The translations under genes and the position numbers were made by a program. Below the pieces are notes generated by a model. It had not been told where the DNA came from. It saw only the letters and a list, made by a program, of their open reading frames with translations, and did not search any database. A stretch of DNA of 35,277 nucleotides from Formosa sp. Hel1_33_131 (GTDB lineage Bacteria; Bacteroidota; Bacteroidia; Flavobacteriales; Flavobacteriaceae), in contig CATEFX010000060.1 of assembly GCA_949499105.1 (NCBI GenBank), forward strand, positions 1 through 35,277, written 5' to 3'. Position 1 is the stretch's first letter; each line of letters begins with the position of its first letter. Below, piece by piece: positions 1 through 9,615 of this stretch.

Positions 1-331
1 GAGTAGATGTAGTTATTTTTTAAAATGGAATCAGTTCTAATTGATCTAAACCCTTTCTCATATAATATATAACTAATTCTCCTGTAACCATAACCTTCAA
101 TTTCTTTCAATCTCTTAACCTCATTATATAGTTTTTGTTGATAATCTGTATAGTGTGAAGTTTTGGTAAGATTTGATGTTTTTATAGAAATGGTGAAATC
201 TAAGATTAAGGAATTATATCTGTAATTAATAGAATTGGTTATATTCTTAACTTCCTTATTAAGACAATCTATTACTGTAGAGTAATCTATTTTTAGAAGT
301 TTCAGCTTTGTTTTCTTTGCGTAAATCGCAT
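1..331 (-). pseudogene. 3'-incomplete minus-strand gene, apparently frameshifted; possible recombinase-like helix-turn-helix segment
   Basis: On the minus strand one frame is open from 332 down to the window edge, including 102 stop-free codons below position 308, in very AT-rich DNA. It contains no ATG. A good start exists in another frame: ATG at 331-329 preceded by AAGGAG, but that frame ends in TGA at 304-302 after nine residues (M R F T Q R K Q S). Restoring one A in the run near 307-309 would join this start to the long frame, giving K-L-K-L-L-K after the Q. The visible protein is rich in Lys, Ile, Asn and Tyr. Its last part (EGYGYRRISYILYEKG then a SIL-NNYIYS stretch) resembles the 'read rules, pick next site' helix-turn-helix segments of serine-recombinase-like proteins, but I do not recognise the family with confidence. 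The gene continues to the left of the window. Confidence 0.5.
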
Positions 332-340
332 TTCAACTCC

Positions 341-396
341 TTAAAATTATGATAAAATAATTTTAAACTTAATGATTTGTTAAATTATTAAGTTTA
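341..396. repeat. Two adjacent AT-rich inverted repeats
   Basis: Perfect 10-bp arms occur at 341-350 and 357-366 with a 6-base loop (TTAAAATTAT / ATAATTTTAA), and again at 364-373 and 387-396 with a 13-base loop (TAAACTTAAT / ATTAAGTTTA). The two structures overlap by three bases, so they would be alternatives in RNA. They lie between the divergent left-edge gene and the TonB receptor. Composition alone makes such repeats likely here, so a role is not established. Confidence 0.4.
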
Positions 397-402
397 ATTG
401 GT

Positions 403-410
403 TATTTTTG
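403..410 (+). promoter_or_regulatory. Candidate -7 box for the TonB receptor operon
   Basis: TATTTTTG matches the Bacteroidota -7 consensus TAnnTTTG and lies 40 bp before the receptor start. The nearest TTG at 377-379 is 23 bases upstream, a little far for the usual -33 element, so the assignment is tentative. Confidence 0.35.
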
Positions 411-450
411 ATGTTAAACAAATTAACGGAATCAACAAACAATTTAATTT

Positions 451-3231
451 ATGAAAACAATTTTAAGGACTTTTGTCTTACTTTTCTGTGTCGCATCTTT
501 TGCGCAAACAACAGTGAAAGGAACTGTCAACGATGACGGAGGATTACCATTACCAGGCGCCAACATCATTGTTGTTGGAACTTCTACAGGAGTCGTTACT
601 GACTTTGATGGTAACTTTACTTTAACCGTTAGTCAGAACCCACCTTTCTCGATCCAAGTGAGTAGTGTCGGATTTGAAACACTTTCTCAAGAAATTACAA
701 AAAATAATGAAACCGTCGCAATTATCTTAAATGAAGGAAGTTTCCTTGATGAGGTCATTGTGTCTGCGTCCCGAACTCCAGAACGAATTTTTGAATCCCC
801 TGTAACAGTGGAGCGTTTTGGTATTAAAGAAATTAAGACCTCTGCATCTGCCGATTTTTATGGTGGGTTAGAGAACTTAAAAGGGGTTGATGTGAACACC
901 AATAGTTTAACGTTTAAATCTGTAAACACGCGTGGATTTGCAACCTTTGCAAACAACCGTTTTATGCAGCTCGTGGATGGCATGGACAACTCAACTCCAG
1001 CCCTAAACTTTCCAATTGGAAACTTAGTTGGAATGATTGAAGTCGATGTAAAAAGCGTCGAATTACTCCCTGGAGCATCGTCTGCACTTTATGGTGCCAA
1101 TGCGTTTAACGGCGTATTAGTAATGTCGAGTAAAAACCCTTTCGATCAAGAAGGAATCAGTACGAGCTTAAAAAGAGGAATTACCTCTCAAGAATCTGCT
1201 GGTGACAATGCTTACACCGATTTTGGAATCCGAATGGCTCATAAGTTTAGCAATAAATTTGCAGCGAAGGTTAACTTTGGATGGCTTAAAGGAACAGACT
1301 GGGCAGCAACAAGCGAAGTTGACAGTGATATGATTGGTGGCACAAGAGCAACCAACTTAAATTACAATGGAATTAATGTCTATGGCGATGAAGTCTCTAC
1401 AGGAATCAAAGAAGTTGCAGTCGCATTAGAAGCTTTGGATGTATTACCCGCAGGGGCGAATGCTTTAGTACCAAACGTTGCTGTGAGTAGAACAGGATAC
1501 AACGAAAGAGATTTAACAAATTATAATGCCGAAAGCGTTAAGTCAGATTGGGGCCTCTATTACAGACCTTTTGAAGATGACTTTGAAATATCATACGTTG
1601 GTAAAGTAGGAACTGGTTCTACAATATACCAAGGGATTAACCGATATGCGATTAATAACTTTTTTCAGGAACAACATAAATTAGAAGTTAAGAATGACAA
1701 CTTTTATGCCAGAGGTTACGTAGTTTCAGATAATGCTGGGGATTCTTATGACATGGTCTTTACAGGAATTAATATTAACAGAGCATGGAAAGATGATAAA
1801 ACATGGTTTGGTGAATATGCTGGAACGTATGTGCAGTCTACTTTAGGAGGTGCTACAGATGCACAGGCGCATGCCAATGCAAGAGCTGTTGCTGATACCG
1901 GCCGTTTTTTACCAGGTTCTGATGGATTTCAAAATGCATTCAATACAAGCATAAACGACCCTGACTTAACTACAGGATCTAAATTTCAAGATGCATCTAA
2001 ATACTACCATGCCGATGGAAATTATAATTTTGGACATTTATTAGATTTCGCGGACATTCAAGTTGGTGGATCTTTTAGACAATACAGCTTAAATTCTTCT
2101 GGAACTATTTATACAGATTACGATGGTGCTATTAACTACTCTGAATTTGGTGTCTATACACAGATTCAAAAAGAGCTTGAATTGAGTGCTGATTCAAAAT
2201 TGAAATTAACAGGATCTGTAAGATATGACAAATCAGAATTTTTCGATGGCTTCTTTTCACCTAGATTATCTGCTGGTTTAACGCTCAACAGAAATCATAA
2301 CATTAGAATATCTGGGCAAACAGGATTTAGAAACCCAACCACACAAGATTTATTTATTGGTCTTGATGCAGGGCGTGCCTTACTTGTAGGATCTGCACCA
2401 AATAATCTTGAGCGTTATTCTAATGTATTTGATGTTTCTACATCTGGCCAAGCCGGTTTTGGACAACCTAGTACAATCACGCAAACAGGATCCGCTGCTT
2501 ACAACAATTCTTATACTGCGAGTTCAGTAGGAATGTTAGGTGTCACTGGAAATCCAGCTGATTTAGTAGTTGCAAATCCAGACATCGTAAAGCCAGAGCA
2601 AGTAACGGCTTTCGAAGTAGGATACCGTGGTAAATTTGACAATTTGATTGTTGATTTCAGTGCTTACCACAATACGTACAAAGACTTTATCTCAACAGAA
2701 ATTGTAGTCGCTCCTTTATATGGTGTTGCTGGAGACGGTGGACTTTCAATAGCTGCGATTGCTAATGGCGATTACCAAGCTTACAGTGCCTATACAAACT
2801 CTCGAGCGGAGATTAAATCTTATGGAGCTTCTATTGGATTGTCTACAAAAGTGTTTAGTGATTTCGATTTAAGCGGTAGTTATACCTATGCTAAATTGGA
2901 TGAAGATAAAAACTTTCCTGATTTCAACACCAACTTTAATACACCAGAACATAAATTTAAAGCATCATTTGGAAATACAGCCTTATTCGAAAACTTTGGA
3001 TTCAATGTTTCTTACAGATTTAGTGATGATTATTTCTGGGAAGCGTCTTTTGGAAATGGTGTTGTAGAAGAATTTCATACAGTTGATGCACAAATCAACT
3101 ATACGGTTCCAAGTATGAAATCGACGTTCAAAGCCGGTGCTACCAATTTATTAGGAACTGAATACAATATGGCATTCGGAACTGGAAACATTGGATCGAT
3201 TTACTTCTTATCATGGACTATTAACAACTAA
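451..3231 (+). CDS. TonB-dependent outer-membrane receptor with N-terminal carboxypeptidase-regulatory-like domain
   Basis: Outer-membrane receptor predicted to import an unknown substrate using TonB energy. The 926-residue product starts with a signal peptide (cleavage likely after A18, before Q19). Residues ~21-95 form a CarboxypepD_reg-like beta-sandwich (VKGTV...PLPGANIIVVGTSTGVVTDFDG), as in SusC-type receptors. A plug domain follows at ~100-230 (DEVIVSASRTPE, TRGF, LPGASSALYGANAFNGVL), then a long beta barrel with alternating aromatic strands to the C-terminus. No SusD-like gene follows; instead the next gene, 11 bp downstream and surely co-transcribed, is a secreted SGNH-hydrolase lipoprotein. 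That suggests an ester-bearing ligand (lipid or acylated glycan), but this is inference. Substrate not predictable from sequence. Confidence 0.93.
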   Translation: MKTILRTFVLLFCVASFAQTTVKGTVNDDGGLPLPGANIIVVGTSTGVVTDFDGNFTLTVSQNPPFSIQVSSVGFETLSQEITKNNETVAIILNEGSFLDEVIVSASRTPERIFESPVTVERFGIKEIKTSASADFYGGLENLKGVDVNTNSLTFKSVNTRGFATFANNRFMQLVDGMDNSTPALNFPIGNLVGMIEVDVKSVELLPGASSALYGANAFNGVLVMSSKNPFDQEGISTSLKRGITSQESAGDNAYTDFGIRMAHKFSNKFAAKVNFGWLKGTDWAATSEVDSDMIGGTRATNLNYNGINVYGDEVSTGIKEVAVALEALDVLPAGANALVPNVAVSRTGYNERDLTNYNAESVKSDWGLYYRPFEDDFEISYVGKVGTGSTIYQGINRYAINNFFQEQHKLEVKNDNFYARGYVVSDNAGDSYDMVFTGININRAWKDDKTWFGEYAGTYVQSTLGGATDAQAHANARAVADTGRFLPGSDGFQNAFNTSINDPDLTTGSKFQDASKYYHADGNYNFGHLLDFADIQVGGSFRQYSLNSSGTIYTDYDGAINYSEFGVYTQIQKELELSADSKLKLTGSVRYDKSEFFDGFFSPRLSAGLTLNRNHNIRISGQTGFRNPTTQDLFIGLDAGRALLVGSAPNNLERYSNVFDVSTSGQAGFGQPSTITQTGSAAYNNSYTASSVGMLGVTGNPADLVVANPDIVKPEQVTAFEVGYRGKFDNLIVDFSAYHNTYKDFISTEIVVAPLYGVAGDGGLSIAAIANGDYQAYSAYTNSRAEIKSYGASIGLSTKVFSDFDLSGSYTYAKLDEDKNFPDFNTNFNTPEHKFKASFGNTALFENFGFNVSYRFSDDYFWEASFGNGVVEEFHTVDAQINYTVPSMKSTFKAGATNLLGTEYNMAFGTGNIGSIYFLSWTINN

Positions 3232-3242
3232 TAATCAAAATT

Positions 3243-4805
3243 ATGAAACATATTAAATATTTATTACTTAGTACTGTAGTTCTTGGGTTTACGGCCTGTA
3301 ATGACGTAGAAGATGTCCTTGACGCCAATGGCGTACTCGTTGAAACGACAGCCCCAACAACGTTGTCGGCAGGAAGTTTAGACTTGTCTAATTATGTCGC
3401 TATTGGGCCTTCATTTACGGCTGGATATTCAGACGGCGCCGTATTTAAAGCAAGTCAAGAAAATTCATACCCAAATATTTTATCAAAGCAATTTGCTAAA
3501 ATAGGAGGTGGAACGTTCACGCAGCCCTTGGTAAGTGACAATGTTGGAGGATTACTATTAGGTGGAACTCAAATAGCAGAACCAAGGTTGTTTTTTAACG
3601 GAGCTGGACCTGAGCGTTTAGGTGCAACACCAACAACAGAAACTGGCATTATACTTACTGGCCCTTTTAATAACATGGGCGTTCCAGGTGCAAAAAGTTT
3701 TCACTTATTGGCTCCTGGATATGGAAATCTTGCCGGAGTTCCATTAGGATTGGCTAATCCTTATTTTGCAAGAATGGCTACGAGTTCAAATGCTACTATT
3801 TTAGAAGACGCATTAGTTCAGAACCCATCATTTTTCACACTCTCATTAATGGGTGGAAATGACGTTTTAAGCTATGCCCTATCTGGTGGCACTGGAGTCG
3901 ATCAAACTGGAAACCCTGATTTTGCATCTTATGGAGGCAACGATATTACAGATCCTGCTGCATTTGGTCAAATCTTTGGACTAATGGTTTCTCAGTTAAC
4001 AGCAAATGGCGCTAAAGGAGTGGTCACAAATGTTCCTGACGTCACTAAAGTGCCGTTCTTTACAACTGTACCTCATAACCCAGTTCCTTTAGATGCTGCC
4101 ACAGCGGGTGCTTTGAACAGTGCTGCTGCTTATGGTGCTTATAACGCAGGACTAGATGCTACATTAGCCTTTCTTACAGCAAATCCAGCTCAGCTTGGTT
4201 TTTTCTTTCCACCACAAACCGATTTAACATCTCTAGAATTGGCTGAAGCTGAAATAGCAAAAAGAAAAATTAATTTTACTGCAGGTGAAGGTAATGCGCT
4301 TGTGATCATGGATGAATACCTTACAGATTTAACTGCTATTAATCCTGCATTAGTAAGCTTGAGGCAAGCAACTTCAGATGATTTAATTCTACTGACTGCT
4401 TCGACCTTGATTCCTTTAGGAACAGGAACGGCAGTCCCTATGGGGGATGAGTTGGTTTTAACACCTCAAGAAATCACTAATATACAAACAGCAACAAACG
4501 CTTATAACATCTCTATTGAAACTGTTAGATCTGCAGCTGAACTAGGAATGGTTGATATGAAAACTATTCTGGAACAAGCAAGTTCTTCTGGATGGGGTGA
4601 AGGTGATTTTGTGTTGACATCGAACTTAGTAACTGGTGGAGCTTTTGGATTAGACGGAGTTCATATGACAGCCAGAGGCTATGCAGCTTTAGCTAATTGC
4701 TATTTGAGAGCAGCAGATAAAGCTTATGGCTCAAATTTTGAAACTTCTGAAAACCTAGTAGATTTAGGAACTTATCCAACAAATTATTCGCCAATGTTGC
4801 AATAA
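3243..4805 (+). CDS. SGNH/GDSL-type hydrolase lipoprotein
   Basis: Predicted envelope-anchored esterase/lipase of the SGNH fold, 520 residues. A lipoprotein signal ends at C19 (GFTAC). Block I is IGPSFTAGYSDG with the presumed nucleophile S57; the usual GDS/GNS is GPS here. Block II glycine lies in NNMGVPGAK (~143-151), block III is GGND (204-207), and block V is DGVHMT with D471 and H474 as the rest of the triad. The core is interrupted by a long insertion (roughly 250-440), typical of the large Bacteroidota members. It sits 11 bp after the TonB receptor and is closed by a terminator, so the two form a two-gene unit; the hydrolase probably trims or releases what the receptor binds or imports. 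Substrate unknown. Confidence 0.85.
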   Translation: MKHIKYLLLSTVVLGFTACNDVEDVLDANGVLVETTAPTTLSAGSLDLSNYVAIGPSFTAGYSDGAVFKASQENSYPNILSKQFAKIGGGTFTQPLVSDNVGGLLLGGTQIAEPRLFFNGAGPERLGATPTTETGIILTGPFNNMGVPGAKSFHLLAPGYGNLAGVPLGLANPYFARMATSSNATILEDALVQNPSFFTLSLMGGNDVLSYALSGGTGVDQTGNPDFASYGGNDITDPAAFGQIFGLMVSQLTANGAKGVVTNVPDVTKVPFFTTVPHNPVPLDAATAGALNSAAAYGAYNAGLDATLAFLTANPAQLGFFFPPQTDLTSLELAEAEIAKRKINFTAGEGNALVIMDEYLTDLTAINPALVSLRQATSDDLILLTASTLIPLGTGTAVPMGDELVLTPQEITNIQTATNAYNISIETVRSAAELGMVDMKTILEQASSSGWGEGDFVLTSNLVTGGAFGLDGVHMTARGYAALANCYLRAADKAYGSNFETSENLVDLGTYPTNYSPMLQ

Positions 4806-4828
4806 TTTTTCCTGAATATAAAAATTAT

Positions 4829-4859
4829 AAAAAACCCAGAGCATTGCTCTGGGTTTTTT
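4829..4859 (+). terminator. Rho-independent terminator after the SGNH lipoprotein gene
   Basis: CCCAGAGC (4835-4842), loop ATT, GCTCTGGG (4846-4853), followed by six T. Four A-T pairs extend the 8-bp stem at its base. It separates the receptor/lipoprotein unit from atpD. Confidence 0.93.
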
Positions 4860-4871
4860 AATTTTATTCTA

Positions 4872-4879
4872 TATCTTTG
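4872..4879 (+). promoter_or_regulatory. Candidate -7 box for atpDC
   Basis: TATCTTTG fits TAnnTTTG exactly, directly after the upstream terminator and 61 bp before atpD. No clean TTG is present at the ideal -33 distance; the T-run of the terminator may fill that role. The leader between box and start codon is about 55 bases. Confidence 0.45.
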
Positions 4880-4919
4880 CAGCGCGAAAACGGCGTGTTT
4901 TCCATATCATTCAAGATAA

Positions 4920-6449
<1,530 letters not shown>

Positions 6450-6459
6450 AAACAAGACT

Positions 6460-6735
6460 ATGTATTTAGAAATTATAACTCCAGAAATAACCGTATTTAA
6501 GGGCGAAGTAGACAGCGTCTCTGTTCCAGGTGTGAATGGTGATTTTGAAATGCTAAACAATCACGCTGCGGTTGTATCTATCCTTAAAAAAGGATTTGTG
6601 AAAATTGTAGGGGACATCACCCTCGATGACACAAATAAGGATTTATTTGAGCAAAAAGGCAAAAGCTATTTATATGCAATTGACTCTGGTGCGATTGAAA
6701 TGAATGCTAATAAAATTATTGTATTAGCTGACTAG
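6460..6735 (+). CDS. atpC: F1Fo ATP synthase subunit epsilon, short form
   Basis: Central-stalk subunit of F1. The 91-residue product opens MYLEIITPE and includes the family signature around GVNGDFEMLNNHAAVVSIL, which matches the N-terminal beta-sandwich domain. Enterobacterial epsilon is about 139 residues; the C-terminal two-helix domain, which can inhibit ATP hydrolysis, is absent here. Short epsilon forms are known in the Bacteroidota/Chlorobiota group, so this is likely native and not a truncation: the reading frame ends cleanly in TAG, 25 bases before a terminator stem. It follows atpD by 10 bp. Confidence 0.95.
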   Translation: MYLEIITPEITVFKGEVDSVSVPGVNGDFEMLNNHAAVVSILKKGFVKIVGDITLDDTNKDLFEQKGKSYLYAIDSGAIEMNANKIIVLAD

Positions 6736-6758
6736 TCCGTACTTAATTATATAAAATT

Positions 6759-6788
6759 TAAAGCTCAAACTTATGTTTGGGCTTTTTT
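6759..6788. terminator. Bidirectional terminator between atpC and the enoyl-CoA hydratase gene
   Basis: Stem AAGCTCAAAC (6761-6770), loop TTAT, GTTTGGGCTT (6775-6784), with one U-G pair, then a T-run to 6788. The other side is A-rich, so it can also serve the minus-strand operon, whose last stop codon is at 6789-6787, inside the T-run. Confidence 0.85.
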
Positions 6789-7569
6789 ATTTACCCGGAA
6801 ACTTAGAGTTTCGTTTTTCTAAAAAAGCAGTAGTCCCTTCTTTAAAATCTTCAGTTCCAAAACAGGTTCCGAACTCAGAAATTTCGACGTCAAAACCATT
6901 CACCCCATCCCTATAATTCGCATTGACCGCTTTAATAGCGGCACTAATAGCTAAGGAAGAGTTTGATTTGATTTTATGGGCTAATTCGATACACTTTGGC
7001 ACTAATTCTTCTTGAGATACTACGTAATTCACAAGTCCATACTCAAGAGCTTTTTCGGCATCGATCATACTGGCGGTCATGATCAATTCTAAGGCGCGTC
7101 CCTTACCGATTAACTGAGCGAGGCGTTGTGTGCCGCCGTATCCAGGAATCAGTCCTAAAGACACTTCTGGAAGCCCCATACGGGCGTTTGAACTGGCTAA
7201 TCGAAAGTGTGCAGACATTGCTAATTCTAAACCACCACCCAACGCAAAACCATTGACGGCTGCAATAACCGGCGTTGTAAGGTTTTCTACAAAATCAAAC
7301 AATAAATCATGGCCTTCTTTGGATAACAAACGACCCAATTCTTCATCAAAATGAGCAAACTCACTAATATCGGCACCCGCAACAAAAGCCTTCTCGCCAC
7401 TTCCAGTGAGGATAATCACTTTGGTATCAAAATCGGACTCAGCCATTTTAAGCGCTGCATGCAGTTCAAAAATAGTCGCTTTGTTTAAAGCATTTAATTT
7501 TGTGGGCCTGTTGATTGTAATGGTCGTAATTCCATCACTAAAATCGCTAATAATGTTGTTATATTGCAT
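6787..7569 (-). CDS. Enoyl-CoA hydratase/isomerase (crotonase family)
   Basis: Crotonase-fold enzyme, probably hydrating 2-enoyl-CoA to 3-hydroxyacyl-CoA in fatty-acid or butyrate-type metabolism. I place the start at the ATG at 7569 (MQYNNIISDF), giving 260 residues as usual for the family; the frame is open further upstream but that part lies inside the kinase gene. Motifs are AGADISEFAH (oxyanion hole), FALGGGLELAMSAHFRLAS and LPEVSLGLIPGYGGTQRL; the two catalytic Glu positions of hydratases (in GLELA and in LPEVSLG) are both present, favouring hydratase activity over a pure isomerase. It overlaps the end of the histidine-kinase gene by 11 bp, so the two are translationally linked. It is the last gene of the minus-strand run from 12923. 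Confidence 0.9.
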   Translation of the reverse strand: MQYNNIISDFSDGITTITINRPTKLNALNKATIFELHAALKMAESDFDTKVIILTGSGEKAFVAGADISEFAHFDEELGRLLSKEGHDLLFDFVENLTTPVIAAVNGFALGGGLELAMSAHFRLASSNARMGLPEVSLGLIPGYGGTQRLAQLIGKGRALELIMTASMIDAEKALEYGLVNYVVSQEELVPKCIELAHKIKSNSSLAISAAIKAVNANYRDGVNGFDVEISEFGTCFGTEDFKEGTTAFLEKRNSKFPGK

Positions 7570-9025
7570 CTTGTGAATGTTTAGGAAAGCGTACCGTAAA
7601 CTGGGTTCCTTCATCTTTAATTGAAGAAAACTTAATGCTTCCGTTATACGTTTCAATAATGTTTTTGATCATTGGTAATCCAAGCCCCATCCCACTCGTT
7701 TTGGTGGTGAACTTTGGTTCAAATATTTTATCTTCAATGGTTTCGTTGATCCCGCTTCCATTGTCTTTCACCTCGATAATAACATCGGAATGATTCGAGT
7801 GGATAAACACACTAATCTGCGGGGCACGATCATCAGGAATCGATTGGATGGCGTTTTTTACTAGGTTAGTGATAATTCTAATTAATTGAGCGCGGTCAAA
7901 TTTAGCGGTAATTTGGGCGTCTTTAGAACTAAATTCAATATCACTTTCTGGAAAAATATCTAACGCTAAATCGACCACTTCCACCACATTTAGAAATTCG
8001 AGTTTTTGAGCCGGCATTTTAGCAAAATTAGAAAAGGCCGACGCAATGGAGCTCATCGTGTCGATTTGTTGGATCAAAGTCTTTGTGTATTCATCTACTT
8101 TTTTGTGAATATCAGGGTCTTGAGGGTCAAATTTATGTTGAAAACTCTGGACGCTCAAACGCATTGGAGTTAATGGGTTTTTGATTTCATGGGCGACTTG
8201 CTTTGCCATTTCTCTCCACGCCTGTTCACGCTCATTAGTGGCTAGTTTTTTGGCACTCTCCTCCAACTCGTCAATCATACTATTATAGGATTCTACCAAT
8301 GCAGAAACCTCCAAGCTCGCCCCAACTAACTCAATTTTTTGATTGCGCTTTTCTAAGCGAGTCCCTTTCATTTTGTCTCGTATCGTTTGAAGCGATTTGG
8401 TAATATATTTAGATACAAAATACGCAAACGCAATGGCCACTAAAATCATAATGATATAGGCGTAACTCAATCGAATTAAAAACGCCTTAAGTTCTCCATA
8501 ATTTAGAGAATCGTCATCAAAATAAGGGACATTCAGTACCCCTAGGGGTTTGGCGCTATTATCTGTAAACATGATGAAGGAAGAGCGATAATCGCCACCA
8601 AGTTGGTTTATTCTTTCGACAAAACGCTTGGAAACACTCCGGTTAATTTGATTTAGAATATCGGCAGACAAACAGGCTTCAATATTGTTTTTCTCGAAAT
8701 TAGGCTTGGACATTTTAATCAAACCTCCTTCTAAATCATACAGGTTAAAATTCACATTATGGATGTTGGCAATCTCATAAATTTTATCTTTGAAAATCAT
8801 GGGTAAATTCTCTGTTTTAACTTCCCAAGTTGTTTCTTTTAAAACATAATTGATGCTCGAAATAAGTTGCGATTCCTTTCGCTCCAAACGCATCCGATGA
8901 TAATCCTGAGACTGCTCATTATACTGATAGATCGTAACCCCTGCAATAAGAACAGAAGCCAGTACAACCAACATAATCATGTAAAGAAAGATACGTGACC
9001 TTAAAGACAATTTACGCTTTGTCAT
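7559..9025 (-). CDS. NtrY-like sensor histidine kinase with HAMP domain
   Basis: Membrane sensor kinase of 488 residues. TM1 is ~12-33 and TM2 ~184-205, enclosing a ~150-residue periplasmic sensor region; a HAMP linker follows at ~206-262. The dimerisation/phosphoacceptor box is HEIKNPLTPMRLS with H279, the form seen in NtrY-type kinases. The ATPase part has the N-box NLVKNAIQSI, G1 DNGSGI, F-box IFEPKFTTK and G2 GMGLGLPM. No response regulator is encoded next to it, so its partner is elsewhere. It lies 51 bp after hemJ and overlaps the enoyl-CoA hydratase gene; whether it belongs functionally to the heme genes is unknown. The signal it senses is not evident. Confidence 0.93.
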   Translation of the reverse strand: MTKRKLSLRSRIFLYMIMLVVLASVLIAGVTIYQYNEQSQDYHRMRLERKESQLISSINYVLKETTWEVKTENLPMIFKDKIYEIANIHNVNFNLYDLEGGLIKMSKPNFEKNNIEACLSADILNQINRSVSKRFVERINQLGGDYRSSFIMFTDNSAKPLGVLNVPYFDDDSLNYGELKAFLIRLSYAYIIMILVAIAFAYFVSKYITKSLQTIRDKMKGTRLEKRNQKIELVGASLEVSALVESYNSMIDELEESAKKLATNEREQAWREMAKQVAHEIKNPLTPMRLSVQSFQHKFDPQDPDIHKKVDEYTKTLIQQIDTMSSIASAFSNFAKMPAQKLEFLNVVEVVDLALDIFPESDIEFSSKDAQITAKFDRAQLIRIITNLVKNAIQSIPDDRAPQISVFIHSNHSDVIIEVKDNGSGINETIEDKIFEPKFTTKTSGMGLGLPMIKNIIETYNGSIKFSSIKDEGTQFTVRFPKHSQDAI

Positions 9026-9076
9026 AGAAATAGACTTTTGTTAAATATAGAAAAAAAATCCTCGCGGTTTACTTAA

Positions 9077-9613
9077 TTATTCCGAACGCGTTCGTTTGTA
9101 TAATTTGATTCCCAGCATTAATAAAACCGCCAATCCAACAAGGGCCAGCATTCCATAAGCCATGTTGAGGGTACTTTTTAACAACACTAAAAACACAACC
9201 GCAAAAAGCAGTAAGGTGGCGCCTTCATTCCAGATCCGCATAAAATTGGAGGTATACTTGATTTGATCTTTTTGAAGTTGTTTAAAAATAAGGTGTGTTT
9301 TGATATGATACATGATTAAAAGTACCACAAAACCTAACTTGGCGTGCATCCAAGATTGCTCTAACCAGTAAGGCGCTAATAGTAATAGCCAGCTACCAAA
9401 TAAAATAGCGAGTATCGCGGAGGGCCATGTAATAATAAACCACAAGCGTTTGGCCATTAGTTTTAGTTGCGTTCCTAAAATTTCTTTTTCTGGAGCTGCT
9501 TTTTGTGAAGCTTCAATATGATATATGAAAATACGCGGAATGTAAAACAGCCCTGCAAACCATGTGATAACAAAAATCAAATGAAGCGATTTAATGTAGT
9601 TATAAGAGTCCAT
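9077..9613 (-). CDS. hemJ: Protoporphyrinogen IX oxidase, HemJ type (membrane)
   Basis: Integral membrane enzyme that oxidises protoporphyrinogen IX to protoporphyrin IX, the step before iron insertion. 178 residues with about five hydrophobic segments. The opening matches the HemJ (former UPF0093) signature: YIKSLHLIFVITWFAGL, PRIFIYH, and later WMHAKLGFVVLLIMYHIK. Conserved residues visible are H11, H32, H90 and K92. The location supports the call strongly: it lies between hemH/MATE and other genes in a locus that lacks hemG and hemY, so HemJ fills the otherwise missing step. Start at ATG 9613, only 2 bp from the MATE stop. Some homologues are annotated as CopD-like; the signature argues for HemJ. 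Confidence 0.93.
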   Translation of the reverse strand: MDSYNYIKSLHLIFVITWFAGLFYIPRIFIYHIEASQKAAPEKEILGTQLKLMAKRLWFIITWPSAILAILFGSWLLLLAPYWLEQSWMHAKLGFVVLLIMYHIKTHLIFKQLQKDQIKYTSNFMRIWNEGATLLLFAVVFLVLLKSTLNMAYGMLALVGLAVLLMLGIKLYKRTRSE

Positions 9614-9615
9614 AA

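Noticed and set aside
7569-7656. Longer N-terminus for the enoyl-CoA hydratase
   Set aside because: The additional 29 residues only read through the kinase C-terminus; the family starts near MQYNNIISDF.
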